Numbered from the stretch's first letter, positions 46,795 to 59,979 are shown. The stretch: 64,000 bases of DNA from Anaeramoeba flamelloides (GCA_027625915.1 JANTQA010000075.1:3100001-3164000), one strand, 5' to 3'. Notes: generated from the letters alone by a model not told the origin. A program made the numbers and translations.

Positions 46795-47375
46795 ATTTAT
46801 TTTCCCTTTTTCCTATTGCTGAATCTTCTTGATATTGGTAAGAATGGTTACAAAGGAAAAGTTACAAGTGATTTCTTGTTAATATTGTGATACCGAAACA
46901 CGAGAGCATGAGTAACTTGAAAATAAAACCGAAAATGTAAATGTTAAAAATAAAAATAACCAAAGGTTTAAAGCAAATCAGATCATAAAAAAAAAATTGA
47001 AATTTCAACAATTAAATAACGATCCCCAAGTGAATATTCATGATCAATTATGAAATTCCTAAATTAACCTAAAATATTGTGGCTGTGATTTTGGGGGGGT
47101 CCTTAATTTAGATAGCATTGTGTTTTTTTTTTTTTTTTGATTTTTACCAATAACTTCTTATAAACCCTTTTTAAATTTCTTTTTTCTTTTTTTTCTTTTT
47201 TCTTTTCTCTTTTTTTTTCTTTTTAAATATATAAAAGTTTTTGGGTCTATCTTTCCCTTAAACAATCGTGAGATCTATGATTTTAAAATTAACTTGTCTT
47301 TGAGAAAATTTGAATAAAGGAATATTTAGAGTGTAATTTACACTTCTTCCATCAATAAAACAAAATGATTTGTTT
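46795..47375 (+). repeat. Dispersed repeat family B, copy 2
   Basis: Full-length counterpart of 11120-11690, ending in GTGTAATTTACACTTCTTCC. No coding capacity seen in either copy. Confidence 0.7.
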
Positions 47376-48892
47376 TACTTTATAAAATCTAAATAAAATA
47401 TTAAAAAAGAAAATAAATTAATAAATACTTTTCATATTTATCTTCTTGTAGAGGGGTAAAGATTATTCTTAGTGTGTAATAGATTTTTATTTTATGTATT
47501 AATAGAATTAACAGTAAATATCATAAGATCTGTATCAAAAGTGTAGTTATCAATAATTCCCAAAAATAATTAAAAAAGAAAAATTAAATAAAAACTTTGA
47601 TAAACAATATTCCCAGTTAGAAATTGGTCAACCATGTTTCTTTGTATTGTATCGAAAAATTATCTTTTATTATATCGTATCTAATAAGGTGATAATTGAT
47701 TTAATTTTGTTATACAATGTCAGTATTATTTAGATTTTCTGTTAATTGGGTAATCCATTGGGTTGTGTCTTTTTAAAATATCTGATTTGGCTATTCTATT
47801 ATTTGGTAAGAAATTTTTACATCAAGTTTTTTTTTATCTGGTAAAAGTATCTAAATATATTTTCTGATTATTCTTTTGCATTTTTGTAAATTATAATATC
47901 TCTTTCTTAGGAAGATTTGAACTAACCATCGGTTTATTTAGTGGGTTTTTGGGAATATTTGTATAGTTTGAACTTTAAAAAATGAATCATATATATTGAA
48001 TTAGAAAACAAATGTTTAACTATCCTGGTATTTATCGTTCTTGGTTGTGTATTGTTTTTTTTATTTTTAAAAATTATTCTATTAATAGTAATTATTATAT
48101 TATATGTGACAAATGGTGATTTACCATTTCTATTTCAATTTCAAATCAATTTTAAGAAAATATGTAATAATTAGGAATTTTGATATACGATTCGATAAGA
48201 ATTAAATTTTAAAACACAATATTTGTGTTTTTTTGGGTATTAAAAATGAATTTCAATTTAAAACTTCCTAAATTTCCAAGTAATAAAAAAATATTTAGAA
48301 TTGGAAAATTTCTAATTTGATTAAAGCAATAATTTTCAAAAAAATAAAAATAATTAATTTTGAAAAATATAGCAAAAGTAAGAAATTAAACCAAATCATC
48401 TATCTGGTAATTTTCATAATGTTTCAATTTGTCTATTTTTTTTTTTTTTTTGAGAATTTATATAAATAATAGAATTAATAAAGGATTAATTTTGGAGTCA
48501 CAATAGATAATGATATTTTATAATAACAGAAATTAAAATCCCGTATGATTACAACTTTATAATTTATATTATATTTTTAATTATCTTGGGATAAATTGAG
48601 TCGTTGGATTAATTCCAAAAAAAATCACGGTGTTTTAAATTTCAACATCTTTCAAAATAAAATAAACACATGATGAAAGATGTAAAGATTTTTTATTATC
48701 TCCTTTTTTTTTTTACTTTTTTCAGCTAAAAAGTGATTTTGGGGTTTGTTCAATTAGGACAAGCTGTAAAATCTCCGAAATCAATAATTTCACTTTTCGA
48801 TCAATTTTTAATTGGATCAGAAAAAAAAAGTAGAATTTATTTCTGTTAGGTAGATATTATGTTTTTTTATCTTTAGAGTGTGCCTTTATAAA
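47376..48892. other. Gene-free AT-rich spacer
   Basis: Nothing recognised on either strand. Confidence 0.5.
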
Positions 48893-49445
48893 TATACCCC
48901 AATTCAAAATTTTTAACATGCCAAAATTCGATTTGTGAAAAAAAAAAACTTATTTAATCAATTCAAGAAGATTTACCAAATTAGAACCATTCACAAATTG
49001 AAATGTTACCACTTTTTTATAAATTACAATACTCAGAAAACAATAAATAAATAATTATCAATACAAATAAATCATGGGTGTGTTAAAAATTTGGAGAGAG
49101 CAAAACTAAAAAATTGATTAGTAAATTTGTCGAAAATTCTATTAGGAATAATTGATCAATCAAATGGTTAGGTACTACCAATTAATTTTATTTGAGTTCT
49201 TCCATTTGGAATAACTCAACTTTAACATAATACCAATTGTTCAAAAAAAAATTTGATCCAATGAAACAATTTACATAATTCAAACAATGAAAGGAAAACA
49301 AAAACTAAAAGATGAAAAAATGATTTTCATATTTTCCAAAAATCAAAGTTTTTTGCAATTTCAATGAAATTATATTATTGTGATTGTTTGTAACGTTTTT
49401 AACTGTGTGTAAAATTTTTAATTTTAGTTTAATTCATTCATTGTT
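48893..49445 (+). repeat. Dispersed repeat family A, full-length copy 1
   Basis: About 550 bases, closely matching 54540-55085 throughout: ACCCCAATTCAAAATTTTTA, AATTCAAGAAGATTTACCAA, CAATGAAAGGAAAACAAAAA, AAGATGAAAAAATGATTTTC, TTATTGTGATTGTTTG. High similarity over the whole length suggests a mobile repeat that spread fairly recently. No open frame, no terminal inverted repeat and no target duplication found. Confidence 0.85.
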
Positions 49446-51487
49446 TTTTAAAATAAAAAAAAAAGATTACAAAAGTTTATGTTGAGGTTATTAAAAAGAT
49501 GTAAACATTTAAAATTTCACACAGTAGAGTCGATAATTTAACTAAAAAGTCAATTATTGGTTGGTATGTAGCACTACTCTGGTATCTAAATAATCCCTAT
49601 AAGTTGATTTAATTGGTTTTAAAAATTTAATAATGATTTTTCCTTTTATAGGGGAGATCTATACAACAATCCATTAAATAAAATAGGTAGAAATGATCAG
49701 TCAATATGAATTAATTTCTTAAAGTTCTATTTTTTAAAAATTGAATTTTTAAAATCAAACTATCAAATTGGTAAATTCATCTCAAAAAAATAGAGTTAAT
49801 TTTTATCAGAATTTTTATTAGCAAATAAAATCATTAAATTTTAAAAATAGATTAAATATATCTAAATTTTTTAATAAAGTTCATTCTTAATTCATAATTT
49901 TCTAAAAACATCGATGGGTTTACTTTCAAAATTGTTTTGAACTTGGGTATGGTATAAAGTGGTTAATTAGATTTTACTTTGGAACATTATGAAGAAAAAA
50001 AGCTTTGGGTTTTATTTTTTGAAAGACAGATTAGGTACTTTGAATAAGCGATTTTTTGATCATTGCTGTGAAAATTATCATCAATTATAATTCTGAAATT
50101 ACTTTGAAAGGTAAAAATAAATCAGGGCTTGTTAAAGAAAAAATCATTTTTTTCTGATGTGGTTTGGCAATTACTATTTGTGGCAAAATAAATGGAACAA
50201 AATTTTAATTTAGTTTTCAAATAAAAGATTTTATTAGGCGTTTATTATTTTAATTTTTTAATTCCTAAAGAAGCTTAAATTATCAATTTTCCCTTTTCGA
50301 ATTGGGATTTCTAACTATTTATTTTAATTCTTGGAATGTGATTATTTTGGAAAGTTGAATCAAAATTTTGATTTTTTTATTTAACACTTATTAGTAATAT
50401 AAAAGTGAATATTCTGGCTTTATGACCACATTCGCCTTAAAAATATTTTCCTATTTTTTTACAAGTTGAAAATTTTTGCAAGTTTCTTTGACCTCACAAT
50501 TCAGATCATCCTAGGTGTAACTAAAACTTAGTTAATTATGAGAACTATTTCAACTAATGAGAGGATCGTATTTGTTTAGTTTGAGTGTTTTTTTTTGAAC
50601 ATTTCATAAAAATCAATAGATAAATACGTTAAAGCTGTCTTTTCCATTTACAATGTTTTGTCAGACATAAACAACCGAATGAATTTCACTTAATTCACTG
50701 ACAAAATCTCTCATAGAGAAAACACAATAGAACATTTTATGTTTCTCTTGAGCATTTTGAAGATATTTCTTGAAGATTTATTTTGTCAAATGATGAAAAT
50801 TGAAAATCACTTTAATTAATTAATTGTCCTTTATAATTCTTTTAATATACCCACATACACAATACCGTTTCCTCTATGTTAACCAAATACTCTGATTTTT
50901 TATCTTTATTTTTGTATCCGTTTAAATTATCGATTTTTTTAATACTTTTACAATTCAAATATTATAACGAGACCTTTCTTTAATAGTTCATTTTTAAAGA
51001 AACTTGTAATACAATATAATTTGAATAAATATTTTCTCTTAAAATTTTTTTAAAAACTTGAAAAAAGTCACTTTGAGTTTACACAACAAGATCTAATTCA
51101 AGATTTTTATGAAAAAAAGACAACAAGGAATAAATTCATATTTTCTTGAGAATACCGTTGTTTTTTTTAAAAATAATGAAAAAAAATAAATGTTTGAATT
51201 TAGAGCAGTATTAATCAGACTACTTCATGTTGAAATTGTTTTTAACTGATTTCAAGAATTTTCCAAAAATAAATCTTATTTTTTTTTAGATCAAATCTTT
51301 TTGAATTCCTTTACATTTTTTCTTCAATGAATACAAGGTTTGTAATTTTCATTTAATTTTCTCAAATCCCATTCATTCTTAAATTCACAAAATATCTTCC
51401 TTATCACTTTTAAATAAATTATTTGTTAATAGTAAATTGCAAAGAAAAATTCAGCAATTGAGGAGAAAATATAAACCATTTCCTCAC
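49446..51487. other. Gene-free spacer, 5' flank of MYB gene
   Basis: Nothing recognised. A segment at 50160-50400 has weak similarity to 25430-25510 and 37195-37300 (AATTTTGTTC-TTATTT-CAACAAATAG type string). Confidence 0.45.
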
Positions 51488-53759
51488 ATGTCTCATCCAA
51501 AAAATTTAAAAAATTCAATTTGGACAGCCAACGAAGTAATTAATAACCCCTCTTTCTTGTTCTTTTTTGTTTTATATTCTTATTTACAAACCAAAAAAAG
51601 AAGAATCAAAAATTGAAATTAAAATTTTTCAAAAATACAGACTCCAAGATAGGAAAAAATAAGATTAAAAAAAAACAATTTCCTTTTCTTTGACATGTGG
51701 GTAGTATAAAAATCCAAAAATTGAATTTCCATTAACTTTACGTTAAATTTTTTTATTTTTGAACATTTTATCATTTTTTTATAAATTAGGATGATATTCT
51801 TTCAAGAGCTGTAAGAAAATACAATCTTAAGAATTGGGAATCAATCGCAAATTACTTTGAAGACAAAAATTCTACACAGTGCCTTCATAGGTGGTATAAA
51901 GTCTTAAACCCTGAACTGAAAAAGGGTAAATGGTCAGATGAGGAAGATAAAAGGTTAATGAAAATGGTTGCAAAATATGGATCTTCGAGCTGGTCAAAGA
52001 TCGCAAGTAATATCCCAAACAGAAGTTCAAAGCAATGCCGTGAAAGGTTTGATTCTTGACTTTATCAAAATATAATTTCAAACAAGCAAATAATTCATTT
52101 TTTCTTCTTTCAATAAATAACAACCATTAAACGATAAACAACAAATATTAAACAATAAACAACACACATAAAACTTTCTAATAATAAAAAATTAGATGGA
52201 AAAATCAAATAGATCCAACAATTAAAAGGGAACCGTGGTCCAAAGAAGAAGATCAAATTTTAACAGATCTCTTTCAAAAGCTCGGTCCAAAATGGTCACA
52301 AATGAGAAACCAACTTCCAGGAAGACCAGACAACCAGATTAAAAACAGGTGGAATTCAACATTGAAAAGAAACATTGAACAACAAAACAACAGCCAAAAA
52401 CCAAAAAAAAAAAGAGGAAGGCCACATGGAAGCAAAAATAAAAATAAGAATAAAACTCAAAATAAAAAAGGAAAATTAATTACTAAGACTTTAATTTTTA
52501 AATCATATGGCAAAGTAATTTATAAATGCGCCAGTGTTTCCAAAATGAAAATAACAAAACAAATTCAAAACAACAAAAATGAAAAAGTAAAAGAACAAAA
52601 AACAACAAATAACAAGCAAAATTCACAAGAAAAAAAACAAGAAAATGAAAAAAAATTAGAAACAATAAATAACATGCAAAAATACCAAAAAGAAAAAAAA
52701 CAAGAAATAGAAAATGAAAAAGAGAAAAAAAAATATGAAGAAAAAAATCCAAAACCAAACTTGTTAACAAAAACGAAGACGAAACAAATTGTTAATAAAA
52801 AAAAAACAAATAATCAATTAACAAAAATAAAGACAAACCAGGAAGACACTGCAATACTCGAGATCAACCCCCAAAAATTAAGACGATCAAAAAGAATTCG
52901 AAACAAGACTCTCGAATTCCAGCAATATGACCCAAACAAAAGAACTCTTTTGCCGAATAAGTCGACAAAACTTAACCCAAGAAAGCAACAAAAACCAAAA
53001 CAGTCACTCCCCAAGAATAGTCACACACAGCAAAAAATAAATGGAATTGATTGCTGTCTCCAAAAGAATATAATCTCAGATTTACAGTACTGTATTTCCA
53101 ATTCTAACAGAACACCAACAAACACACCTTCAAAATTTACAAAATTTATTTTGTCCTTAAAAGATAATGATAACCAAAAGCAAACGGAGCCCACAATTAC
53201 AGCCCACAACCCCGTTATTACAGGTACAGAAAAAAGAAAAAGGAGACACATTGAAGAAACCGAAGACGATAATGGACTTGATGAATTTGAGAATCAAAAT
53301 TCAATTGATCACTTTTCAACCCCTCAAAAAATTCGACGTGTCCAAGATAGAACAATTTATAGAAAACCAAATTTAAATTTCCCCGATATTAACCAGTGTG
53401 ATGCCACACGGAATAAAATAAAGCACACACCCATTAAAGGGTATGGTTATTCTAACCTCTTTTCCCACTGTTACTCAAAACAGTATTACAAGCAAAGAAA
53501 TGTAGACGACAAAAACCAAAAAATTTATTTAATTATTAACGAAATCAAAAAGGAAATCAACAATGAAAGTTACCAAAATAGTAAAAATGAAAACAACTGT
53601 TACCCAATCCAGGACAACAACATAAGGTGCTACACCCATGATACCAATGACAGGCATTCAAAAAAAAACAAGAAATTAGATGATAATTTTTTCCATTTTA
53701 TTTCTTACCAAGCAAATTTAAACTTTGCAAAAAATAATTCCAATGTATCAAAGAATTAA
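51488..53759 (+). CDS. R1R2R3 MYB transcription factor with AT-hook
   Basis: Three exons: 51488-51535, 51790-52046 and 52196-53759; introns of 254 and 149 bases with GT-AG ends; 622 aa. The junctions restore WTANEDDIL and CRERWKNQI exactly. Three MYB repeats each show the full tryptophan triad: W12/W32/W51, W64/W84/W103 and W116/W135/W154. R2 has KGKWSDEEDKRL, R3 PWSKEEDQIL and GRPDNQIKNRW, the last being the DNA-contacting helix. A basic AT-hook-like motif (KKKRGRPHGSKNK) follows at about 172-184. The rest is Lys/Gln/Asn-rich, low-complexity and without known domains. Three-repeat MYBs in animals, plants and amoebae bind YAACKG-type sites and control cell-cycle genes; that role here is inference. 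The C-terminal 460 residues are unrelated to any family I know. Confidence 0.9.
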
Positions 53760-54539
53760 TTATTCTTCTTATAAATTTATTTAAACATTAATTTGTTTAT
53801 TTATTTATAACCTTACACACACCCGAGAAAATGTTGATTTTTACAGAAATGTAAAATCTATCATTTTGTTTTCTTAATAAATAAAAACATTATTAATTTT
53901 TCAAAAATTTTTATTAGATGTTGTTATGGAAAAAAATTGTTCAAATTTCAAAACTGTGAAATATTTTTTTTTATTTTTTTACATTTTAAATTGAATTGTG
54001 GAATTTTACAAAGATGTTCAAATTTATCAACTTATTTTCAAAGTTAATGAACATATTCCTGAAAATAGAAGACTCTCATAACATATGATCGCATTTGTTG
54101 ATATTCTAATTTCAATTTGATCAGAATAGTTTTGTTAGATTGTCTAAATATCAATACTTGATTTTAAATGAGGTAACATAGTTAAAAATAAAGAATGAAA
54201 GAAAAATAAATAAACAAATAATTTTCGAGTACCCTAACCAACAAAGAAAAGAAAAAAAATAATAATCAGTGATTATTAACAATGATCAAAATTTCATATC
54301 AAAATATCAAATTAGTATTAAATTATCTTTCCACAATCATGATAAATGCACAATTTATACTTTTTTTGAATATAATTTGGAATATTTCTGATAATATGAA
54401 AAATCAATGATAATGTACAAATTCCAGAGAATCAAAAAAAAAAAAAAAAGTAGTAAAAAGTTGAAAAAAATTTATTATTTTTAATTAATGCTTAAAAAAA
54501 AAACTTTAAACGTTGGTAATAATTAAATAAAAATTTTAA
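53760..54539. other. 3' flank of MYB gene
   Basis: AT-rich, nothing recognised. Confidence 0.45.
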
Positions 54540-55085
54540 AATAAACCCCAATTCAAAATTTTTAACACACCAAAATTCAATTTGTGAAGAAAAAAACTTA
54601 TTTAATCAATTCAAGAAGATTTACCAAATTAGAACCATTCACAAATTGAAATGTTAACACTTCTTCATAAATTACAATACTCAAAAAACAATAAATAAAT
54701 AATTATCAATACAAATAATTGAAGGGTGTGTCAAAAATTTTGGAGAGAGCAAAACAAAAAAATACATTAGTAAATATGTTGAAATTCTATTAGGATTATT
54801 GATCGATCAAATGGTTAGATACTACCAACTAATTTTATTTGAGTTCTTCTATTTTGAACAACCCGACTTTAACCATAATATCAATTGTTCAAAAAATTTT
54901 TGATCCAACGAAACAAATTACGTAATTCAAACAATGAAAGGAAAACAAAAACTAAAAGATGAAAAAATGATTTTCATATTTTACAAAAATCAAAATTATC
55001 TCCAATTTCAATGAAATTGTATTATTGTGATTGTTTGGAACTTTTTAGCTGTGTGGAAAATTTTGAATTTTAGTTTATTTTAACT
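54540..55085 (+). repeat. Dispersed repeat family A, full-length copy 2
   Basis: See the copy at 48893; the two agree at most positions. Start ACCCCAATTC and end at TTTTAGTTTATTTTAA define the likely unit boundaries. Confidence 0.85.
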
Positions 55086-55105
55086 TGTACTTTATTATTT
55101 AGATT

Positions 55106-55108
<3 letters not shown>

Positions 55109-55155
<47 letters not shown>
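55109..55155. repeat. (CA)n(TA)n microsatellite
   Basis: About 15 CA units followed by about eight TA units. Confidence 0.95.
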
Positions 55156-56339
55156 GTCGCCATAACCAATATTAGTAATTTTTTTATTATTTATTTTATC
55201 AAAAGAAATTTATTATAATCATTCAAATTGATATTAATCGTGGTATTTGATAATCAATAAAACATAAAAGATATGTCATTGTTCATTGGTACCTTAGTTA
55301 AAATGATAATATAATTTCCTTTTTAATTTTGTTTTACAATAAAAAAAAAATTGTAGTCAATTTAATAATAACTAATAAATATCAATTTCTCATGATTTTC
55401 AATATAAATTTATCAAATAGATTATATTTTTATTGTTAATTATTGGATTTAGATGTGAATTTTTTTTCTTGAAAAATTAATCAAAATTTTTCTTAATAAA
55501 AACCTAAAATTAGTAATTATTTTATTCACAGTACTAATAAAAATAAATAAAATTTAAAATTCCAAGGGTTGCCTTATAAATAACAAATTTCATTATGAAA
55601 AAAAACTTTCAAATTTCATATGCAATAGAAAGAAATATCTCATTTCCCCAATTTGTATTATTGTAAGAAAAAAACTATTTCCCATTTTCATTATTTTCAT
55701 ATTTTTACTAATTATGTTATAACAAGAGTGTATTTATGTAGGATTCTTTTTCTAGTTTATCTAAAACTAATAAAATAATGAAAATCATGACATTAAAGTC
55801 TAAAAAAAAATTAAAAAAAATGTTTGTAATAACTATTTCAATTTTCTTTGACATTGGAGCCTAAAATTAGTACTTTTAATTGTATAATTATAATGAAATG
55901 ATTCTATTTTTGAAAGTTTAATCGGTTACTATACGAGTTTAAATAGTTTTAAACAAAATAATTCATTTTTTTTAATAAATTCATGATCAATAGTTTTTTT
56001 TTATTTAAAAAAAAAATTTGTTTTTTTGATCAATTAATTTTTTTTTTGATTGATCAATTTTTTTTTTTTGATTGATCAAATCAAAATTTTTAAAATGTAA
56101 AATATTTTGCTACTGTATTTTTTTGGCCATTTTATAAGAATAAAAAGTTGGTAAAATTTTATGATTTTTCTGCAAATGAAGTTACATTCATTTTTTTTTT
56201 TTTTCACACCTCTTATGACTAATTTACAAATTTTATCAACAATTGCAGTTAATCAACTTTCAAATTATACAAGAAAAAGGAAAAAATTAATGTATCCAAA
56301 AAAAACACTCTAAAAAATTAAAAAAAAAAAAGAAAAAAA
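55156..56339. other. AT-rich flank of the piggyBac-like element
   Basis: No gene. At 56028-56085 a unit of a T-run plus GATTGATCAA is repeated three times. It probably includes the 5' end of the transposon, whose boundary I could not find. Confidence 0.4.
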
Positions 56340-57910
56340 TCATCTTTAAAAATAAAAGAAAAAAGTTTAATTTATGGAATCAAAACAATTCTAATTTCCA
56401 CATATTACCTGAAAATATTCTTAAAAAGTTAAATAAAGAGGGTTGGAAAGACACTACAGAACAAAATAAAATTAATTCTAAAAAACATATTTTTGGTAAA
56501 ACAAAACTTATTAATAAAAATAACTGAAAAACTTAATTCAGTAAAGGACTGTTTCTTATCATTATTTAATAAACAGTTAATTGATAAATTATTAAATATT
56601 TTGAATACACAATTGAAAATTATTGAAAAAAATCAAAAAAAAAAACAGAAAATATAAAATAAATTACAAACCATTTAATAGAAAACAAGAATTATTAAAT
56701 TTTATTTCGATATTTATTGAGATGCAATTATGTCCCCAACCCAATTTAAGGTGCTATTGGAAAAAAAATACTTTATTGTTTGGAAATCAATTTATTCAAA
56801 AAAAATTTAGCTCGAGATAGATTTTTACAACTTCATAATTGTTGGAGATTTTCAAAGAAAAAATCTTTTAAATCTATATTAAAACAAATGGAAAAAATTT
56901 TTCAAAATTCATGGGATCCTGGTTCAAAAAACGTTGTAGATGAAATGATGGTAAAATTCCGTGGTAGATGTAAATATAACGTTACTATACCAAAAAAAAC
57001 CCATACCAAAAGGTTTAAAATTAAATTCAATTACAGATGAAAGTTCTTATATATATGGAATTGAATTATTTAAAAAAAAAAAAAAAAACTAATCAAGAAA
57101 TAATCATTAAATTAGTTAAAAAATTACCATTAGATAAACACCCACCATATTATTTTCATATTTATACAGATTCATATTTAGGTTCATTAAAAACTTCTTT
57201 AGAATTAGTTAAATTAAAGATTAGAACTACATCTTTAACTCAAAAAAAAAAGACCCTCTTTTTTTATTTGGTAATGGATTACAAACTAAATTACAATTAA
57301 ACCAATGTAGAACTTTTTCAAAAAAAATTTTATAATAAAATATAATGTTTAATGTAAACATGTTATAACAAAATTGAAAAGAAAAATTGGTTCATCTTAT
57401 GTATAATCTAATAACAGATTCAGAAGATGACCATTCACATGAATTTTTACCAAAAAAGATACAATTACAATTAATGAGAAAACAAGTAAAAAAAAAGAAA
57501 ATACAAAATAAAATAAAAATAAAACCATGGTGTGTTGTAGATTATATTAATAATATGAACTATATAGATAGAGCCGACCAAAATATAAATTCTTATAGTT
57601 TTAATCATAAACACAAATCTTGGAAAAGATGTTTATTATATCATTACTTTAATATTTTGATTCATAACACACAAATAATTTATAATTCAAATAAAAATTC
57701 AAATAAAAAACTGACAAAATTGAAATTTTTAACAATTTTAACTACTCAAATTTCATCTGTTAAAACTCCACAGTTTGATAAAAAACATAAATTAGTTGGA
57801 AAATATAAAAAGAAAAAATTGTTATTTTTGTCAAAGATTTTTAGAAAAAAAATCCAGTACAACTAAATTCTGTATGAATTGTAATTTATCATTTCATAAG
57901 AAATGTTTTT
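56340..57910 (+). mobile_element. piggyBac-like DNA transposon, decayed transposase
   Basis: Translations in successive frames give, in the right order, pieces of a DDE_Tnp_1_7 (piggyBac) transposase: an N-terminal SVKDCFLSLFNKQLIDKLL, then LCPQPNLRCYW, RFLQLHNCWRF, the signature DEMMVKFRGRC (first catalytic Asp region), PYYFHIYTDSYLGS (second Asp), CVVDYINNMNYIDRADQ with KHKSWKRCLLYHY (third Asp region), and a C-terminal cross-brace zinc finger (CYFCQRF then FCMNCNLSFHKKC). At least four frame changes and several stops, mostly in A-runs near 56640, 56810, 57030 and 57300-57390, make it non-functional. No TTAA-flanked inverted ends were found. Confidence 0.8.
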
Positions 57911-58559
57911 TATCGGGTACATATTTTTATATAAATTTTAATTTTTATATAAATTTTAATTTTTATTACAAAAATTTTAGCTTTTATTTATTATTTCTTC
58001 AATAAATAATAAAACTTTCTTTTTTTTCATATTTTATTGTTAATATTGAATTATTTAAAATTATTGAATTTAAAAATTTTATTAAGTCCAATTCGATCAA
58101 TTTTTTTGTATTTAAAAATTTACTACCTTTCAGGCCGTGGCGGCATAATAAAAAATATAAATATATAATTTTAGTTTTTTGAGATCTACAAAAAAAATCA
58201 AACGAGATCGAACAATCTATATAGCCCTGCCCCTCTATGTCATATCAAAATTTGTTTTACTCTGAGAGTAGAAAAAAAATTGGGTAAAAATTTAAAAATA
58301 GGAGTGATCGATTTCGTCCTCTAAGGGATATAGTTAATCCTGATATCAACTCTTCCCTGATGACTGTTCTTTTCTTTATTACTAATTTGATAGTTAATGA
58401 TGAATTAGAAAAAATAATTAATATTTTCAATTTTTTTTGGGCACCTTTGAATGAAACAGTTTATTTATATATTATTATATTTGAACATTTGTAATTTTAA
58501 ACCTATTTGATAATTTATGTTAACAAAAAATAATTTTTTATTTTTGTGAAGTTTTTTTG

Positions 58560-58727
58560 TGAAATTTAATTTTTTTGTGTGAAAAAAGTTGTTATTTTTT
58601 GGTGTGAAAGGTTGATTTGAAAATGCTGTGCTTAAATTGGGAAATAATATTTGTGTTTTAATTTGGGATTTTTTTGTGCCTTAAATTACTAAAAAAAGTT
58701 TGTGCCTTAAAAGTGAAATCGACTGTA
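58560..58727. mobile_element. Mariner-type MITE, right part preserved
   Basis: Ends GTGCCTTAAAAGTGAAATCG then ACTGTA, the complement of the MITE left terminus. The interior has TTTTTTGTGCCTTAAATTACT. The left end is diverged or lost. Confidence 0.55.
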
Positions 58728-58998
58728 CAAAATCTTGTTCTCTCAACAATCGCAAAAAAAATTCCATTTTTAAGATATTTTTACAAAAAATCCGACCAGT
58801 GTTGTAAAAACCTGTATAATGAGAAAAAAAGTAATCACGGGATGATTATTTAAAAATATACAAACTTTAAAACTGATTTAAAAAAAATCAACTTGGTTAC
58901 CAATTGAGCGCATGGAATGATCAGTTTATATTTTGTATACATGTAGTATTCACATTAAATTTTCAATTTTTAGTCATATTTGAGTCGATATAACTAAC

Positions 58999-59067
58999 AT
59001 TAATATTAAGATTCCGTACCCACAGTATACATATGGAAGAAGTGGTGTACGGAATCTTGATACTAAT
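58999..59067. repeat. Short hairpin with GC-richer stem
   Basis: 58999-59019 pairs with 59047-59067 over 21 bases with about three mismatches; the core AAGATTCCGTAC / GTACGGAATCTT is perfect. The loop is 27 bases. No coding. Confidence 0.7.
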
Positions 59068-59159
59068 AAATATTTGAAAAATAAATAATTTTTTAAGTCT
59101 TTTTTTAATGAAACGAAGTGAAATTAAAAAAAGACAAAAAATTATGATTTTTCAAATTT

Positions 59160-59455
59160 TTTTAGTATCAAGAGGTAGTCCCCCCCCCCCCTTCCTTATC
59201 AGTTCAGAAAATCAAAAAAAAATAAAAAAACTCTCGAAAATTATTTTAAAACATCCAAAATCAACATAAAATGATATTATAAAAAAATGGATTTTTCACC
59301 GTAATAAAGGTTACTAAAAATTTTTAGAACGAGATCTCGGTACCTAATGACCCTGACAACCCAATTTTTTGCCTCAACCTATTTATTTTCAATATTATAC
59401 CCGAATATCAATATAAAAATGAAATCAGGATTAGTACATCCTCGTGAGATAAGGG

Positions 59456-59460
<5 letters not shown>
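59160..59460. other. Non-coding spacer
   Basis: Contains a poly-C run at about 59178-59189 and the TA array following at 59459. Nothing else recognised. Confidence 0.4.

Positions 59461-59494
<34 letters not shown>
59459..59494. repeat. (TA)n microsatellite
   Basis: About 17 TA units, 34 bases before the next MITE. Confidence 0.95.
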
Positions 59495-59497
<3 letters not shown>

Positions 59498-59527
59498 CTT
59501 ACTTCTTAACTTTGAGACTTTGATACA

Positions 59528-59729
59528 TACAGCCAGTTTCACTTTTAAGGCACAAACTTTCTACGAAATTTAAGGCACAAAAAAAAATTCAGATTAAGGC
59601 ACAAAAATTCAGATTCTAGGAAAATAAATTGAAGAAAAAAAAATCCCCAAAAATTGTGCCTTAATTTTGAATTTTTTTGTACCTTAAATTTCGTTGAATG
59701 TTTGTGCCTTAAAAGTGAAACTGGCTGTA
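59528..59729. mobile_element. Mariner-type MITE, well-preserved copy
   Basis: 202 bases. Left TACAGCCAGTTTCACTTTTA, right end the exact complement; inverted arms of about 40 bases with one or two mismatches. Same length as the 31094 copy, with a C/T variant in the sixth or seventh position shared by both of its own ends. Confidence 0.85.
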
Positions 59730-59815
59730 TAATTATATCAATATATGTATCTGTTTATGAATTACTTTGTTTTTACTTCTGAATAATATCTGAGTAATCT
59801 GAGATAAACCAGTAA

Positions 59816-59979
59816 TACAGTCTGTTTCACTTTTGAAAATTACAAAAAAAATCTCAAATTAAGCACAATTTTCAAATTTTTAATAATATTATAATTTAGA
59901 AAATTTTGTGCTTTAATTTGAGATTTTTTGTTTTAAATTTCGTTGAAAGTTTGTGCCTTAAAAGTGAAACTATACTGTA
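59816..59979. mobile_element. Mariner-type MITE, internally shortened
   Basis: 164 bases from TACAGTCTGTTTCACTTTTG to AAAGTGAAACTATACTGTA. The left arm lacks the GGCACAAACTTTC block that the right arm retains, so it is a deletion derivative only 86 bases from the 59528 copy. Confidence 0.75.

Noticed and set aside
55150-58150. Possible inverted ends of the piggyBac-like element (ATGTCGCCATAACC and its rough complement near 58135)
   Set aside because: Only about 10 of 14 bases match and there is no flanking TTAA, so chance is likely.
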